Positions 1 through 8,965 of a stretch of DNA of 63,742 bases are shown in pieces. Below the pieces are notes generated by a model. The model made no database searches. It worked only from the letters and a program-made list of their open reading frames with translations, and was not told where the DNA came from. Source of the stretch: Bacillota bacterium (GTDB lineage Bacteria > Bacillota > Clostridia > Eubacteriales > Eubacteriaceae); the NCBI GenBank assembly GCA_018903255.1, contig JAHIQT010000104.1:1-63742 (forward strand), in the 5' to 3' direction. Position 1 is the stretch's first letter. Every line of letters starts with the position of its first letter. Both the position numbers and the translations under genes were made by a program.

Positions 1-1366
1 TAATGTCAGGAGTAGGCGACTGTTTGATAATACTTAAAGCGTCTGTGCCGCTGTTTGCTACGATGATTTCAAATTTTTCCACCAAAGCCTGGGTCAGTAG
101 CTGGGTATTAGTCGGGGCATCATCGACAATTAGGATCCGTTGCCGGCTGTTACTAATGCTGTTGTTAGAGCTCTTATCCTGCTCACTTTTCAAGTGCTCA
201 ATGGCTTGAAGTTCTTCAGCTTTCAACCGGATATTCTGGTTATACATGGGTAGCACCCGGCTGATCCCATGGTTGTCTTTTTTCGAATTCTTCAGGTCTT
301 CCCGAAGCAATAAAACGTGAAAAAGAAAGACATAATTGCCATCGCTGCCTTGGCTAGCCGACATCTTTCCATTCATCGTTTCAACGAGCATTTTAACAAG
401 TTCAAGACTGAAATTCAAGCTGTTTTCAATGGCCTTACCATTGGTGTTATTGATGGAAGAAGGATCATCAGTAATATCCTTAAGCGCGCTAGTCCCTGAG
501 GTTTTGACATTAAAATAAACCTTAAACACTGATTTTCCAGTATTTTCAGATGTTGCTTCGATGCTGATTTTGCCTCGCTCCAGGGATTTTATGGCGGTGA
601 GTAGCAAATAGGAAACAATCTGTTTAAGTCGTTGGGGATCGCCGACAACTTGTTTCGGGAGTTTTGAGTCAATCGACAAATCGATGCTGATGCTATGGCG
701 TTTGGCGCTGGCAATCAGCGGGATGATTGCATCTTCTACAGCAGTGTGAAAGTCAAAAGAACGGACATCATGACCGGCTTGATTGTGGTTAGTTGTCAGC
801 ATGCCGTTAATGAGATTGTCTAACAACTCTGAGGCGAGTCGGATGTTTTCCAGGCAGATTCCTTGATCAGTAGCAGACTTCGTCTTGCTAATTAATTCCA
901 GGAACAGTGACAAGTTCTCGAGCGGCTCCTGTATTTCGTTGGATAAAATAGAAAGCAGCTGGTTTCTTGAGAAGTCTGCTGCTTCGGTACTTTTCTTTGC
1001 ATGATAAAGTTCGGTCAAATCTTTACCAGCGCAGAAAATTAATCCACTCTTCCATTGAAACTGCCAGTTAATCATACGATAGTTACCGTCATGCGAACGC
1101 ATTCGGGTAGAAAGTGACAAAATTTCGTTTTTATCAGGGAGTTTTTTGATAGCAAGAATCAGGCTTGCACTATCATTGGGGTGGACAAAATTAATAATAT
1201 TTTGTCTAATCAAGTCGGCAAGCAGATAACCCAGTTTCATTTCCCAAACGGGATTTGTCTTTAGAATTTCGCCCACTTCATCAGTAATGCATAGCAGCTC
1301 GGTGCTAACTGAGAAGATAACATCGAGTAGTTGTTGGTTGTTCGTCTTGGAAAGGTCGCCCTTCAT
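1..1366 (-). CDS. Hybrid sensor protein (PAS, degenerate histidine kinase, receiver), truncated by window edge
   Basis: Read on the minus strand from ATG at 1366, the frame stays open for 455 codons to the window edge, so the C-terminus is missing. Residues about 10-125 look like a PAS sensor domain. A kinase-like dimerisation helix and ATPase domain follow (about 135-330), then a linker and the start of a receiver domain with the acidic ILIVDD motif. The kinase core is degenerate. The H-box position carries Asn143 (SNEIQEPL) instead of His. The N-box reads SYLLLTAIKSL where NLLxNAIKFT is usual. No DTGIG or GLGL glycine box is visible. It lies 39 bp behind the metallo-hydrolase gene on the same strand, so the two may be cotranscribed. 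Autophosphorylation looks unlikely; a scaffold or phosphate-sink role is inferred. The receiver phospho-acceptor Asp lies beyond the edge. Confidence 0.8.
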   Translation of the reverse strand, partial: MKGDLSKTNNQQLLDVIFSVSTELLCITDEVGEILKTNPVWEMKLGYLLADLIRQNIINFVHPNDSASLILAIKKLPDKNEILSLSTRMRSHDGNYRMINWQFQWKSGLIFCAGKDLTELYHAKKSTEAADFSRNQLLSILSNEIQEPLENLSLFLELISKTKSATDQGICLENIRLASELLDNLINGMLTTNHNQAGHDVRSFDFHTAVEDAIIPLIASAKRHSISIDLSIDSKLPKQVVGDPQRLKQIVSYLLLTAIKSLERGKISIEATSENTGKSVFKVYFNVKTSGTSALKDITDDPSSINNTNGKAIENSLNFSLELVKMLVETMNGKMSASQGSDGNYVFLFHVLLLREDLKNSKKDNHGISRVLPMYNQNIRLKAEELQAIEHLKSEQDKSSNNSISNSRQRILIVDDAPTNTQLLTQALVEKFEIIVANSGTDALSIIKQSPTPDI

Positions 1367-1405
1367 GGCTATACCTCTTTCATCTTATTTGGAAGAACCA
1401 ATTAA

Positions 1406-2104
1406 TCAGCCCCCGTAAGACCAGGTGTTCTTAATCTTGACATTGCGCTCTTTAAATTCTGGAATAACGGTTTCAGTATTTCCGATTTTGTCCTTAAACT
1501 GTTTGATGATTGCAAAGTCATCCCGGAAATGCATCGGAATCATGACCTTGGGATGGAAGGTTTCAATAAAGTATTGGCCAGCTTTATAAAAGGATTCGCC
1601 GAGACGGGGATCCACAGGAATAAAGGCGAATTCCATCGGCAGGCTCTTCATTTTGTCCAGTTCGGATTTGAAATCACTTTCTTCCTGCGCCGGATCAATG
1701 TTCGGTTTTTCGTTGGTGTCCCAGTCCCACCAGTTCAGATCGCCAGCATGGAAAATGCGGTGAGAATTGGTGGCGATATAAAAAGAAAGACCTTGATCAG
1801 TGGATCCGAAGGTTTTGATATCCATTCCACCCAGCGACATGTGCTGGTAGGGGCTAAGGCAGTGAGTTTTGTGGCTTGAGGAATTGGGAATATCGTCACT
1901 TAATATATAGCTGGGATGATAAATCCGGTCGGTCGAAAAAATATCGGCGTTGTAGTGGTCTCCGTGGCCATGAGAGACAAAGAAAAAATGAGGAATCCCC
2001 TTACGCAGAAGACTAGTAGGGATATGGGTAAAACAATCAAAAATAAGGGTCTTATCCTCGAATTGAATTAAAAAGCCGCTATGATGCAAATGGAAAATTT
2101 TCAT
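1406..2104 (-). CDS. Metallo-beta-lactamase-fold hydrolase (UlaG/COG2220-like)
   Basis: A 232-residue cytosolic protein with a single metallo-beta-lactamase domain. The N-terminus has HHSGFLIQFEDKTLIFDCF, then the metal-binding SHGHGDHYN (HxHxDH), a later FHAGDLNWWDWD segment and a C-terminal PMHFRDD histidine. This layout fits UlaG-like or RNase Z-like MBL hydrolases; the substrate cannot be deduced. A ribosome site GAGAGGTAAT precedes ATG at 2104. Upstream on the minus strand there is a TATAAT box (2178-2183) and an 8-bp inverted repeat. The degenerate sensor gene follows on the same strand. Confidence 0.85.
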   Translation of the reverse strand: MKIFHLHHSGFLIQFEDKTLIFDCFTHIPTSLLRKGIPHFFFVSHGHGDHYNADIFSTDRIYHPSYILSDDIPNSSSHKTHCLSPYQHMSLGGMDIKTFGSTDQGLSFYIATNSHRIFHAGDLNWWDWDTNEKPNIDPAQEESDFKSELDKMKSLPMEFAFIPVDPRLGESFYKAGQYFIETFHPKVMIPMHFRDDFAIIKQFKDKIGNTETVIPEFKERNVKIKNTWSYGG

Positions 2105-2138
2105 ATATTACCTCTCGAGTATCTTAAATTTTCTAAAT

Positions 2139-2160
2139 ATATAGTTGGATAAAACTATAT
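2139..2160. repeat. Inverted repeat ahead of the MBL hydrolase gene
   Basis: Arms ATATAGTT (2139-2146) and AACTATAT (2153-2160) are perfect complements around a 6-nt loop. It sits between the hydrolase start and a TATAAT box at 2178-2183 on the minus strand, so it would be in the 5' untranslated RNA or act as an operator. The AT-rich composition makes chance possible. Confidence 0.35.
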
Positions 2161-2259
2161 TACCCAATTACAGTTCAATTATACTCGATATCATACAATA
2201 TTAGTGAAAAACTTATAAATTCGCGAATTAAACGCTAACATAGCTGGCTTATAAAAAAA

Positions 2260-2303
2260 TAATCCGAACGTTTTAAAAAATGTTGATATTATTGTTCGGA
2301 AAT
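2260..2303 (+). promoter_or_regulatory. Two inverted PurR boxes (pur operon operator)
   Basis: Core CCGAAC at 2264-2269 on the plus strand and the same core on the minus strand at 2299-2294, separated by 24 nt. Read on the minus strand, the second site (2303-2291) is ATTTCCGAACAAT and fits the Bacillus PurBox consensus AWWWCCGAACWWT at every position; the first fits less well. The two-box inverted arrangement and spacing match PurR operators of Firmicutes, where purine repression is relieved by PRPP. The distal box overlaps the promoter spacer. No guanine riboswitch is visible. Confidence 0.8.
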
Positions 2304-2311
2304 AGTAAAAT
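2283..2311 (+). promoter_or_regulatory. pur operon sigma-A promoter
   Basis: TTGATA at 2283-2288 and TAAAAT at 2306-2311 with a 17-bp spacer. The downstream PurR box sits inside the spacer. Transcription would start near 2318, about 24 nt before the purL GTG. Confidence 0.75.
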
Positions 2312-2341
2312 GAGTTTATCATTTAAAAAGGTGGAATAATT

Positions 2342-5300
2342 GTGATAAAACGAATTTTTGTAGAAAAAAAAGATAAATTTGAAGTAGAAGCCAAATCGCT
2401 GCGACAAACCTTTCAACGTATTTTAAAGATTCAAAAACTGGAATCGATGCGTATTCTATACCGTTATGATGTGGAAGGTGTCGCTGATGATTTGTTTAAT
2501 CAAATTATTGGCACCATCTTGTCCGAACCCAATGTTGATCAGGTTTTTGAAGAAGTCCTTCAGATTAAAGATAATGAAAGAATTTTCGGAATTTCTTATC
2601 TACCCGGCCAATATGATCAGCACGGTGATTCTGCGATTCAGTGTATTCAGATCGTGTCCGGGGAACGGGCGCTGGTTAAGGTAGCAAAAATTGTTGTACT
2701 CACAGGTGAACTGACACAAAAGGAATTTGACAGTATCAAGCATTATATGATCAATCCAGTCGATTCTCAGGAAGCCAGCCTGGAACCTTTTATCACCCTG
2801 GTTGATGAGGTACGGGAGCCAGCAGATATCAAGCCATTGGATACTTTCATTACTCTGACTGCAGACCAATTGGAAGCGTTTCGAGTCGAGAATGGTTTCG
2901 CGATGACCACTGAGGATATTTTATTTGTACAAGATTATTTTAATAAAGATGAACAGCGAAATCCGACCATTACGGAATTAAAGGTAATTGACACCTATTG
3001 GTCGGATCATTGTCGTCATACGACCTTTTTGACTCAAATTGAGCAGGTACGTTTCCTGGGGAAGGATCCCATTTCACAGGCGATGAAGCAGGCCTATGAT
3101 GACTACGGTCAGTCAAGAAATGAATTATATGGTGAAAATACTAAACGACCGATGAGCCTGATGGATCTGGCCGTGATTGGCACCAAGGCTCTTAAGAAAC
3201 AGGGACGGATTCCAGATCTGGATGAATCGGAAGAAATCAACGCCTGTAGCATTAAGATGATCGTCGATCATGACGGTATCGATGAAGAATGGCTGCTGAT
3301 GTTTAAAAATGAAACCCATAACCATCCCACTGAAATTGAACCCTTTGGGGGCGCCGCCACCTGTTTAGGTGGAGCCATTCGGGATCCGCTTTCAGGACGA
3401 AGCTACGTTTATCAGGCGATGCGGCTTACTGGAGCCTGGGATCCCCGGGCCGCCATTGAAGATACCTTGCCGGGAAAATTGCCGCAGCGTAAAATTTCGA
3501 CTGAAGCCGCTCAAGGCTATAGTTCCTACGGCAATCAAATCGGCCTGGCAACCGGTCAGGTTACTGAAGTTTACGATCCTGGTTTTCTGGCCAAACGAAT
3601 GGAAGTTGGTGCCGTAATAGCAGCGGCACCAAAAGAAAATGTCATCCGTGAACGCCCGACTCCCGGTGATGTCATTCTCTTAGTTGGCGGACGAACCGGA
3701 CGGGATGGCTGTGGTGGAGCCACTGGCTCATCCAAGGCGCATACTGAAGAATCGATTTTAGAGAGTGGCGCCGAAGTTCAAAAAGGGAACCCAGTCGAAG
3801 AACGAAAAATCCAACGGTTATTCAGAAGCAAAGCACTGGCCAATTTAATCAAGCGCTGTAACGATTTTGGCGCCGGCGGGGTATCAGTGGCGATTGGCGA
3901 ACTGGCCGATAGCCTGGAAATCGATTTGGACAAGGTGCCCAAGAAATATGAAGGCTTAGATGGCACTGAACTGGCCATTTCCGAATCCCAGGAACGCATG
4001 GCGGTGGTGGTTGATCCCAAAGATGTGGAGGCTTTTATCGCCATGGGACAGGCTGAAAACCTTGAGATTACCCCAGTTGCCACAGTTACCGATTCTGGCC
4101 GTCTGATTATGAAATGGCGGGGGGCAGAAGTTTTAAATATCTCCCGCGCATTTCTGGAAACCAACGGCGCCCCGCAATTTATTGATGTCTCGGTTGAACC
4201 GCCGACCCAAATAAAAAGCGATATCTTAACTGCCGATCAAGAACCGAATAAAGATGAGAACTTTAATTTTACTGAAAAGATCACAGAAACCCTGAGCGAT
4301 CTGAATGTGGCCAGTCAGCGAGGGATGGTAGAGATGTTTGACGCCACCATTGGTGCCGGCACCGTGGTCATGCCCTACGGTGGCAAAAATGCGCTTTCAC
4401 CAATGGATGGCATGGTCGCCAAGATCCCGATGATTCAAGGCGACACCACCACCTGTAGCATGATGACCTTTGGTTATAATCCGGCGATTGCTAAAAATAG
4501 TCCCTTTTTAGGCGGGATGATCGGAGTGCTTGAATCCCTGTCCAAACTGGTTGCCATTGGCGGGGATTACAAAAAAGCCCGCCTCAGTTTCCAGGAATAT
4601 TTCGAACGACTGGGCAAAGATCCGGTTAAGTGGGGTCGACCTTTTGCGGCGCTCTTAGGCGCTAATCAAGTTCAGCTGGCGATGGGAACTCCAGCCATCG
4701 GCGGTAAGGACAGTATGTCGGGCACCTTTGGAGACCTGACCGTTCCACCAACTCTGATTTCCTTTGCGGTGGCGACATCCCATGTTGACGCGGTGATAAC
4801 CTGCGAGCTCAAGTCAACCGAATCACTGCTGCAATTATTCGCCCTGCCAGTCGATCAACATGGGGTGCCAGAATTAACGGGGGTTAAAGCCGTTTATGAT
4901 CGTATCATCACAGCCAATCAGGCAGGTAAAATTTTAAGTGCCAAAGCCATCGGTTACGGCGGTCTGGCAGAAGCCGTGGCTAAAATGGCCTTTGGTAATG
5001 GTATCGGCGTAACGCTCAATGACCGGATTGATCCAGCATTTTTATTTAAGCCCTTGTATGGCAGTATTCTAATCGAAAGTTTTGAAATTCTGGAGGGATC
5101 AACTCCGATTGGAAAAACAAATGATAGCAGTAAAATTGTTTATGGCGACGATGCCATCGACATCGATGAACTTATCGAAATCTGGGAAGCGCCGCTACGG
5201 TCAGTATATCCCGAAAAAACGGAAACGACTGGTGCCGTTAAAACCTTAAGTTATAATGCTAAAGCGATTGTTTACCGTAAAGAAAAGCAGCTTAAACCGC

Positions 5301-6091
5301 AGGTCTTTATCCCGGTATTCCCGGGAACCAACTGCGAATACGACTCAGCTAAAGCTTTTGAAAACGCTGGCGCAAAACCGGTCACGACTATTTTTAGAAA
5401 TCAGTCGACCCAGGATATAAGCCAGTCCATTGATGAAATGGTCACACAGATCAGAGCATCCCAGATGATTATGATTCCCGGAGGATTTAGTGCGGGGGAT
5501 CAACCCAATGGGTCTGGAAAATTTATTGCCTCGGTCTTTAGAAATCCCAAAATGATGGATGCCGTCATGGATCTGCTCAATAATCGGGACGGTCTAATAC
5601 TGGGAATCTGTAACGGCTTCCAGGCACTGATCAAGTTAGGACTAGTACCCAACGGCGAAATCTGTCCGATCACCGATGATATGCCGACCTTAACCTTTAA
5701 TACCATTGGTCGGCATGTGTCGACCATCCCAATGACCCGGATCAGCTCAAATCTGTCACCCTGGCTAGCCAATACCAAGGTAGGAGACATTCATCGCATC
5801 CCCATGTCCCATGGCGAAGGCCGCTTCGTGGCCAGCGATGCAGTGCTGAAAAAACTCATCGAAAATGGCCAGATTGCCACCCAATATGTCAATTTTGAGG
5901 GTCAAGCCACGCTTTCGGGTCGCTTCAACCCCAATGGTTCGGTTTATGCAGTGGAAGGGATCACCAGTATAGACGGACGGGTGCTTGGCAAAATGGGTCA
6001 CTCAGAGCGGATCGGTAAGAATCTTTACAAGAATATTCCGGGGAGTATCGATCAGCAGATCTTTAAAGCCGGGGTTAATTATTTTAAATAA
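2342..6091 (+). CDS. purL: Phosphoribosylformylglycinamidine synthase, single chain
   Basis: Converts FGAR, glutamine and ATP to FGAM in de novo purine synthesis. At 1249 residues it is the large fused form, unlike the three-part PurS/PurL/PurQ of Bacillus. The synthetase half has the ETHNHP motif (about residue 324) and repeated glycine-rich ATP-site segments. A class I glutaminase domain begins near residue 983 (FIPVFPGTNCEYD), with nucleophile Cys1090 in LGICNGFQ and the catalytic His in PMSHGEGRF. The start is GTG, 7 nt after AAGGTGG. It is first in the purine operon, directly behind the PurR-controlled promoter. Confidence 0.97.
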   Translation: MIKRIFVEKKDKFEVEAKSLRQTFQRILKIQKLESMRILYRYDVEGVADDLFNQIIGTILSEPNVDQVFEEVLQIKDNERIFGISYLPGQYDQHGDSAIQCIQIVSGERALVKVAKIVVLTGELTQKEFDSIKHYMINPVDSQEASLEPFITLVDEVREPADIKPLDTFITLTADQLEAFRVENGFAMTTEDILFVQDYFNKDEQRNPTITELKVIDTYWSDHCRHTTFLTQIEQVRFLGKDPISQAMKQAYDDYGQSRNELYGENTKRPMSLMDLAVIGTKALKKQGRIPDLDESEEINACSIKMIVDHDGIDEEWLLMFKNETHNHPTEIEPFGGAATCLGGAIRDPLSGRSYVYQAMRLTGAWDPRAAIEDTLPGKLPQRKISTEAAQGYSSYGNQIGLATGQVTEVYDPGFLAKRMEVGAVIAAAPKENVIRERPTPGDVILLVGGRTGRDGCGGATGSSKAHTEESILESGAEVQKGNPVEERKIQRLFRSKALANLIKRCNDFGAGGVSVAIGELADSLEIDLDKVPKKYEGLDGTELAISESQERMAVVVDPKDVEAFIAMGQAENLEITPVATVTDSGRLIMKWRGAEVLNISRAFLETNGAPQFIDVSVEPPTQIKSDILTADQEPNKDENFNFTEKITETLSDLNVASQRGMVEMFDATIGAGTVVMPYGGKNALSPMDGMVAKIPMIQGDTTTCSMMTFGYNPAIAKNSPFLGGMIGVLESLSKLVAIGGDYKKARLSFQEYFERLGKDPVKWGRPFAALLGANQVQLAMGTPAIGGKDSMSGTFGDLTVPPTLISFAVATSHVDAVITCELKSTESLLQLFALPVDQHGVPELTGVKAVYDRIITANQAGKILSAKAIGYGGLAEAVAKMAFGNGIGVTLNDRIDPAFLFKPLYGSILIESFEILEGSTPIGKTNDSSKIVYGDDAIDIDELIEIWEAPLRSVYPEKTETTGAVKTLSYNAKAIVYRKEKQLKPQVFIPVFPGTNCEYDSAKAFENAGAKPVTTIFRNQSTQDISQSIDEMVTQIRASQMIMIPGGFSAGDQPNGSGKFIASVFRNPKMMDAVMDLLNNRDGLILGICNGFQALIKLGLVPNGEICPITDDMPTLTFNTIGRHVSTIPMTRISSNLSPWLANTKVGDIHRIPMSHGEGRFVASDAVLKKLIENGQIATQYVNFEGQATLSGRFNPNGSVYAVEGITSIDGRVLGKMGHSERIGKNLYKNIPGSIDQQIFKAGVNYFK

Positions 6092-6168
6092 TTTAAATTA
6101 AGTAGCTGATTTAATTCAGACTTTATTATAGAAAATTAAGAAATTTCAAACCATAAGGAGAATTTACA

Positions 6169-6663
6169 ATGAGTACACCAAAAGTTGCTGTTATTATGGG
6201 AAGTGATTCGGATTTTGAAGTTGTCAAAAAATGCTTGATTGCCCTGGAAAAGTTTGGCATTGATTATGACGTTCAGGTTATTTCGGCGCATCGAAATCCG
6301 CAGAAAATATTCGAATATGCTTCTACTGCCGAAGCTCGCGATATCGAGGTCTTTATTGCCGCCGCCGGAAAAGCTGCCCACCTGCCGGGAGTCATTGCCG
6401 GGATCACACCACTTCCGGTTATCGGCATTCCGATCCAAACATCCTTCCAGGGTGGCCTGGATTCGCTGTTATCGATTGTCCAGATGCCATCAGGGGTACC
6501 GGTTGCGACCGTCGCCGTCAACGGTGCCGAAAATGCCGGGATTCTAGCGGCTCAGATGCTGTCGATCAAATATCCGCAGATCCGCGAAAAAATGAAGGCC
6601 TTTAAAATTCAGCTAAATGACGAAGTTGTTGCGAAAAACCAGAAGGTTCAGGAAATTTTATAA
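6169..6663 (+). CDS. purE: 5-(carboxyamino)imidazole ribonucleotide mutase or AIR carboxylase
   Basis: A 164-residue PurE with MGSDSDFEVV at the N-terminus, SAHRNP near residue 41 and the AAAGKAAHLPG loop. These form the CO2 and nucleotide site that makes CAIR. Length and the SIVQMPSGVPVATVAVNGAENAG tail resemble the class I (N5-CAIR mutase) form. A class I enzyme normally works after PurK, but no purK is present in this operon. It may lie elsewhere, or the enzyme may carboxylate AIR directly. The start ATG follows AAGGAG. Confidence 0.93.
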   Translation: MSTPKVAVIMGSDSDFEVVKKCLIALEKFGIDYDVQVISAHRNPQKIFEYASTAEARDIEVFIAAAGKAAHLPGVIAGITPLPVIGIPIQTSFQGGLDSLLSIVQMPSGVPVATVAVNGAENAGILAAQMLSIKYPQIREKMKAFKIQLNDEVVAKNQKVQEIL

Positions 6664-6690
6664 ATAATTGAAGCCAACATCAAAAATTCA

Positions 6691-6716
6691 ATTCAAAGAT
6701 TCGATTCAAAGATTCA
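6691..6716 (+). repeat. Short tandem repeat in the purE-purC gap
   Basis: Two adjacent 13-bp units ATTCAAAGATTC(G/A) followed by ATT. It lies just before the purC ribosome site AAGGAG. No function is evident; strand slippage is a sufficient explanation. Confidence 0.5.
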
Positions 6717-6738
6717 ATTAAAATTTAAGGAGATTAAG

Positions 6739-7446
6739 ATGGAAAAGTTAGAACAATTGTACGAAGGCAAAGCAAAAAAAGTTTTTAAAACCGATAACCC
6801 CAACGAATTTATCATTGAATATAAGGATGACGCCACAGCCTTTAACGGCGAGAAAAAAGGCAGCATTGGTGGTAAAGGTGTGATCAACAACAAAATGACT
6901 GGTGTTGTTTTCACAATGCTCGAAGAAAAGGACATTCCTACACATTTTATTAAAATTCTCTCTGAAAAGGAACAGTTAGTTAAGGCAGTGACGATCTTCC
7001 AGCTGGAAGTGATTATCCGCAACACCGCCGCTGGTTCGATTTGCAAGCGCCTAGGTCTGGAAGAAGGCTTGAAATTAAAGTCACCAATCTTTGAATTCTG
7101 CTATAAGAACGATGATTTTGGCGATCCGGTCATCAATGATTATCACGCCATCGCGATGGAACTAGCGACCGCTGAAGAAATTGCAGTGATCCGCGAAATG
7201 ACCTTTAAGATCAATGATATTTTAAAAGCATATTTCCTTGATAAAGGCATCAACCTGGTCGACTTTAAAATCGAGTTTGGTAAAACCAATGACGGGCAAA
7301 TCGTATTGGCCGATGAAATTTCACCCGATACCTGTCGCTTCTGGGATGTCGAAACCAATGAAAAATTGGACAAAGACCGTTTCCGAAGAAACCTCGGCCA
7401 TATTGAAGAGGCCTACGAAGAGATGCTTAAACGGGTTCAATCATAG
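6739..7446 (+). CDS. purC: SAICAR synthetase
   Basis: Joins CAIR and aspartate with ATP to give SAICAR. The 235-residue length is normal for bacterial PurC. Recognised by the N-terminal [13 protein letters not shown] segment, [18 protein letters not shown] in the middle (near residue 94) and the [10 protein letters not shown]...[14 protein letters not shown] block that forms the nucleotide and aspartate site. ATG follows AAGGAG. It sits after purE, as is usual in Firmicutes pur operons; purB, which acts next, is not in this window. Confidence 0.97.
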   Translation: MEKLEQLYEGKAKKVFKTDNPNEFIIEYKDDATAFNGEKKGSIGGKGVINNKMTGVVFTMLEEKDIPTHFIKILSEKEQLVKAVTIFQLEVIIRNTAAGSICKRLGLEEGLKLKSPIFEFCYKNDDFGDPVINDYHAIAMELATAEEIAVIREMTFKINDILKAYFLDKGINLVDFKIEFGKTNDGQIVLADEISPDTCRFWDVETNEKLDKDRFRRNLGHIEEAYEEMLKRVQS

Positions 7447-7524
7447 CATCCATCACTGTGCACAGTTGAAAAATTAAGAAATCAGGAAAATTAAAATCTA
7501 ATACCTGGAGGGTACAACACACCA

Positions 7525-8913
7525 ATGATAAATGACAAGTTTCGCGATGAATGTGGAATAATGGGGGCTTATCTCAAATCCAAAGAGACGAACTGTGCTT
7601 CCTATATCTATTATGGACTTTATGCGCTTCAACACCGAGGTCAGGAAAGCGCCGGCATATCGGTTAACAAAGACGGAAAAATCTTAACCCATAAAGAGAC
7701 TGGCCTGGTCTGTGATGCCTTTAAAGGCAATGTATTAAAACAGCTCAAAGGAAATATCGGAATCGGTCACGTCCGTTACTCGACCTCAGGCGAAGATGGG
7801 GTAACCAACGCCCAACCCTTAACGGTCAATCACAGTGTCGGTCAAATTGCCTTAGCTCACAACGGAAATCTCATCAATGACAACGCGCTGCGAAACATGC
7901 TAGAGGATTCCGGGGTAGTCTTTCAAACTACCATTGATACTGAGGTGATGGTAAATATTTTGGCTAGAAGTTTGCGCCACGGTATGATTGAAGCGATTCA
8001 GCGGATGGTTGAGATTATTAAGGGCGCCTATGCCCTGGTCATCACCGTTGGTGATAAGTTAGTTGGTGTGCGAGACCCCTATGGTTTGCGTCCCCTGTGC
8101 ATTGGCAAAAAAGACGAAGATTATTTTCTGGCTTCGGAAAGCTGTGCCCTGGATGCGATTGGGGCAGAACTGGTTCGTGATGTTGAGCCTGGCGAAATTG
8201 TCGTCATTGACGAAAACGGCTTAACCAGCTATGGCCAAAAAAACTGGGTAAAAAAGAAAGCCTGTATTTTTGAGTTGATTTATTTTGCCCGTCCGGATTC
8301 GGTCATGGATGAAACCTCAGTTTACGCAGCCCGGCATAAAGCTGGCGAAATTCTGGCTAAAGAGTCACCGGTCGAAGCTGACGTGGTCATTGGTGTGCCG
8401 GATTCAGGAATTGGTGCCGCGATTGGCTATGCCGAAGCATCGGGTATTCCTTATGGTGTCGGTTTAATTAAAAACAAATATATTGGCCGAACCTTTATTC
8501 AGCCGAATCAAAAGTTGAGAGAAGAAGGGGTGCGAATTAAGCTCAATCCTTTAAAAGAAACCATTAAAGATAAACGGGTCATTATTATTGACGACTCGAT
8601 CGTTCGCGGAACCACCTCTAGACGTTTGGTTGAGATATTAAGACAGGCCGGCGCTAAAGAAGTTCATTTCCGGGTAACCAGTCCGCCGGTAGCGCATACC
8701 TGTCATTTTGGGATTGACACCCCGCGCCGAAAATACCTGATCGGTGCCAAGAAAACCGTGGAAGAAATCCGGGAAATTTTAGGAGCAGATTCGCTGGCCT
8801 ATATTTCACTGGAAGGCTTAACCGAATCAGTCGGCGGAAAAACAACCTTCTGTCGCGCTTGCTTTGACGGCGAATACCCGATGGAAGTACCAATTTTAAA
8901 TGCCAACGACTAA
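7525..8913 (+). CDS. purF: Amidophosphoribosyltransferase
   Basis: Catalyses the committed step, PRPP plus glutamine to phosphoribosylamine. The 462-residue protein has a short N-terminal propeptide (residues 1-9) ending before Cys10 of ECGIMGAY. This matches the Bacillus-type class in which the propeptide is removed to free the N-terminal nucleophile Cys. The glutaminase domain includes GIGHVRYST. The phosphoribosyltransferase domain has the PRPP loop VIIIDDSIVRGTTSRR near residue 352. Cysteines after CHFG and near the C-terminus (FCRACFDG) fit the structural Fe-S cluster of this class. GGAGGG lies 12 nt before ATG. Confidence 0.97.
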   Translation: MINDKFRDECGIMGAYLKSKETNCASYIYYGLYALQHRGQESAGISVNKDGKILTHKETGLVCDAFKGNVLKQLKGNIGIGHVRYSTSGEDGVTNAQPLTVNHSVGQIALAHNGNLINDNALRNMLEDSGVVFQTTIDTEVMVNILARSLRHGMIEAIQRMVEIIKGAYALVITVGDKLVGVRDPYGLRPLCIGKKDEDYFLASESCALDAIGAELVRDVEPGEIVVIDENGLTSYGQKNWVKKKACIFELIYFARPDSVMDETSVYAARHKAGEILAKESPVEADVVIGVPDSGIGAAIGYAEASGIPYGVGLIKNKYIGRTFIQPNQKLREEGVRIKLNPLKETIKDKRVIIIDDSIVRGTTSRRLVEILRQAGAKEVHFRVTSPPVAHTCHFGIDTPRRKYLIGAKKTVEEIREILGADSLAYISLEGLTESVGGKTTFCRACFDGEYPMEVPILNAND

Positions 8914-8965
8914 AATGCAAAAGAAACATAGCTAGCTGGAAGTTATAAAAACAGATGGAGGAAAC

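Noticed and set aside
1529-1879. ORF of 116 codons opposite the MBL hydrolase gene
   Set aside because: The opposite strand has clear metal-binding motifs and a ribosome site; this frame has neither.
2105-2341. Guanine or PreQ1 riboswitch ahead of purL
   Set aside because: No conserved purine-riboswitch core; the predicted start lies only about 24 nt before the gene.
3778-4164. Antisense ORF of 128 codons inside purL
   Set aside because: Shadow frame of a strongly conserved gene, with no ribosome site and no recognisable protein.
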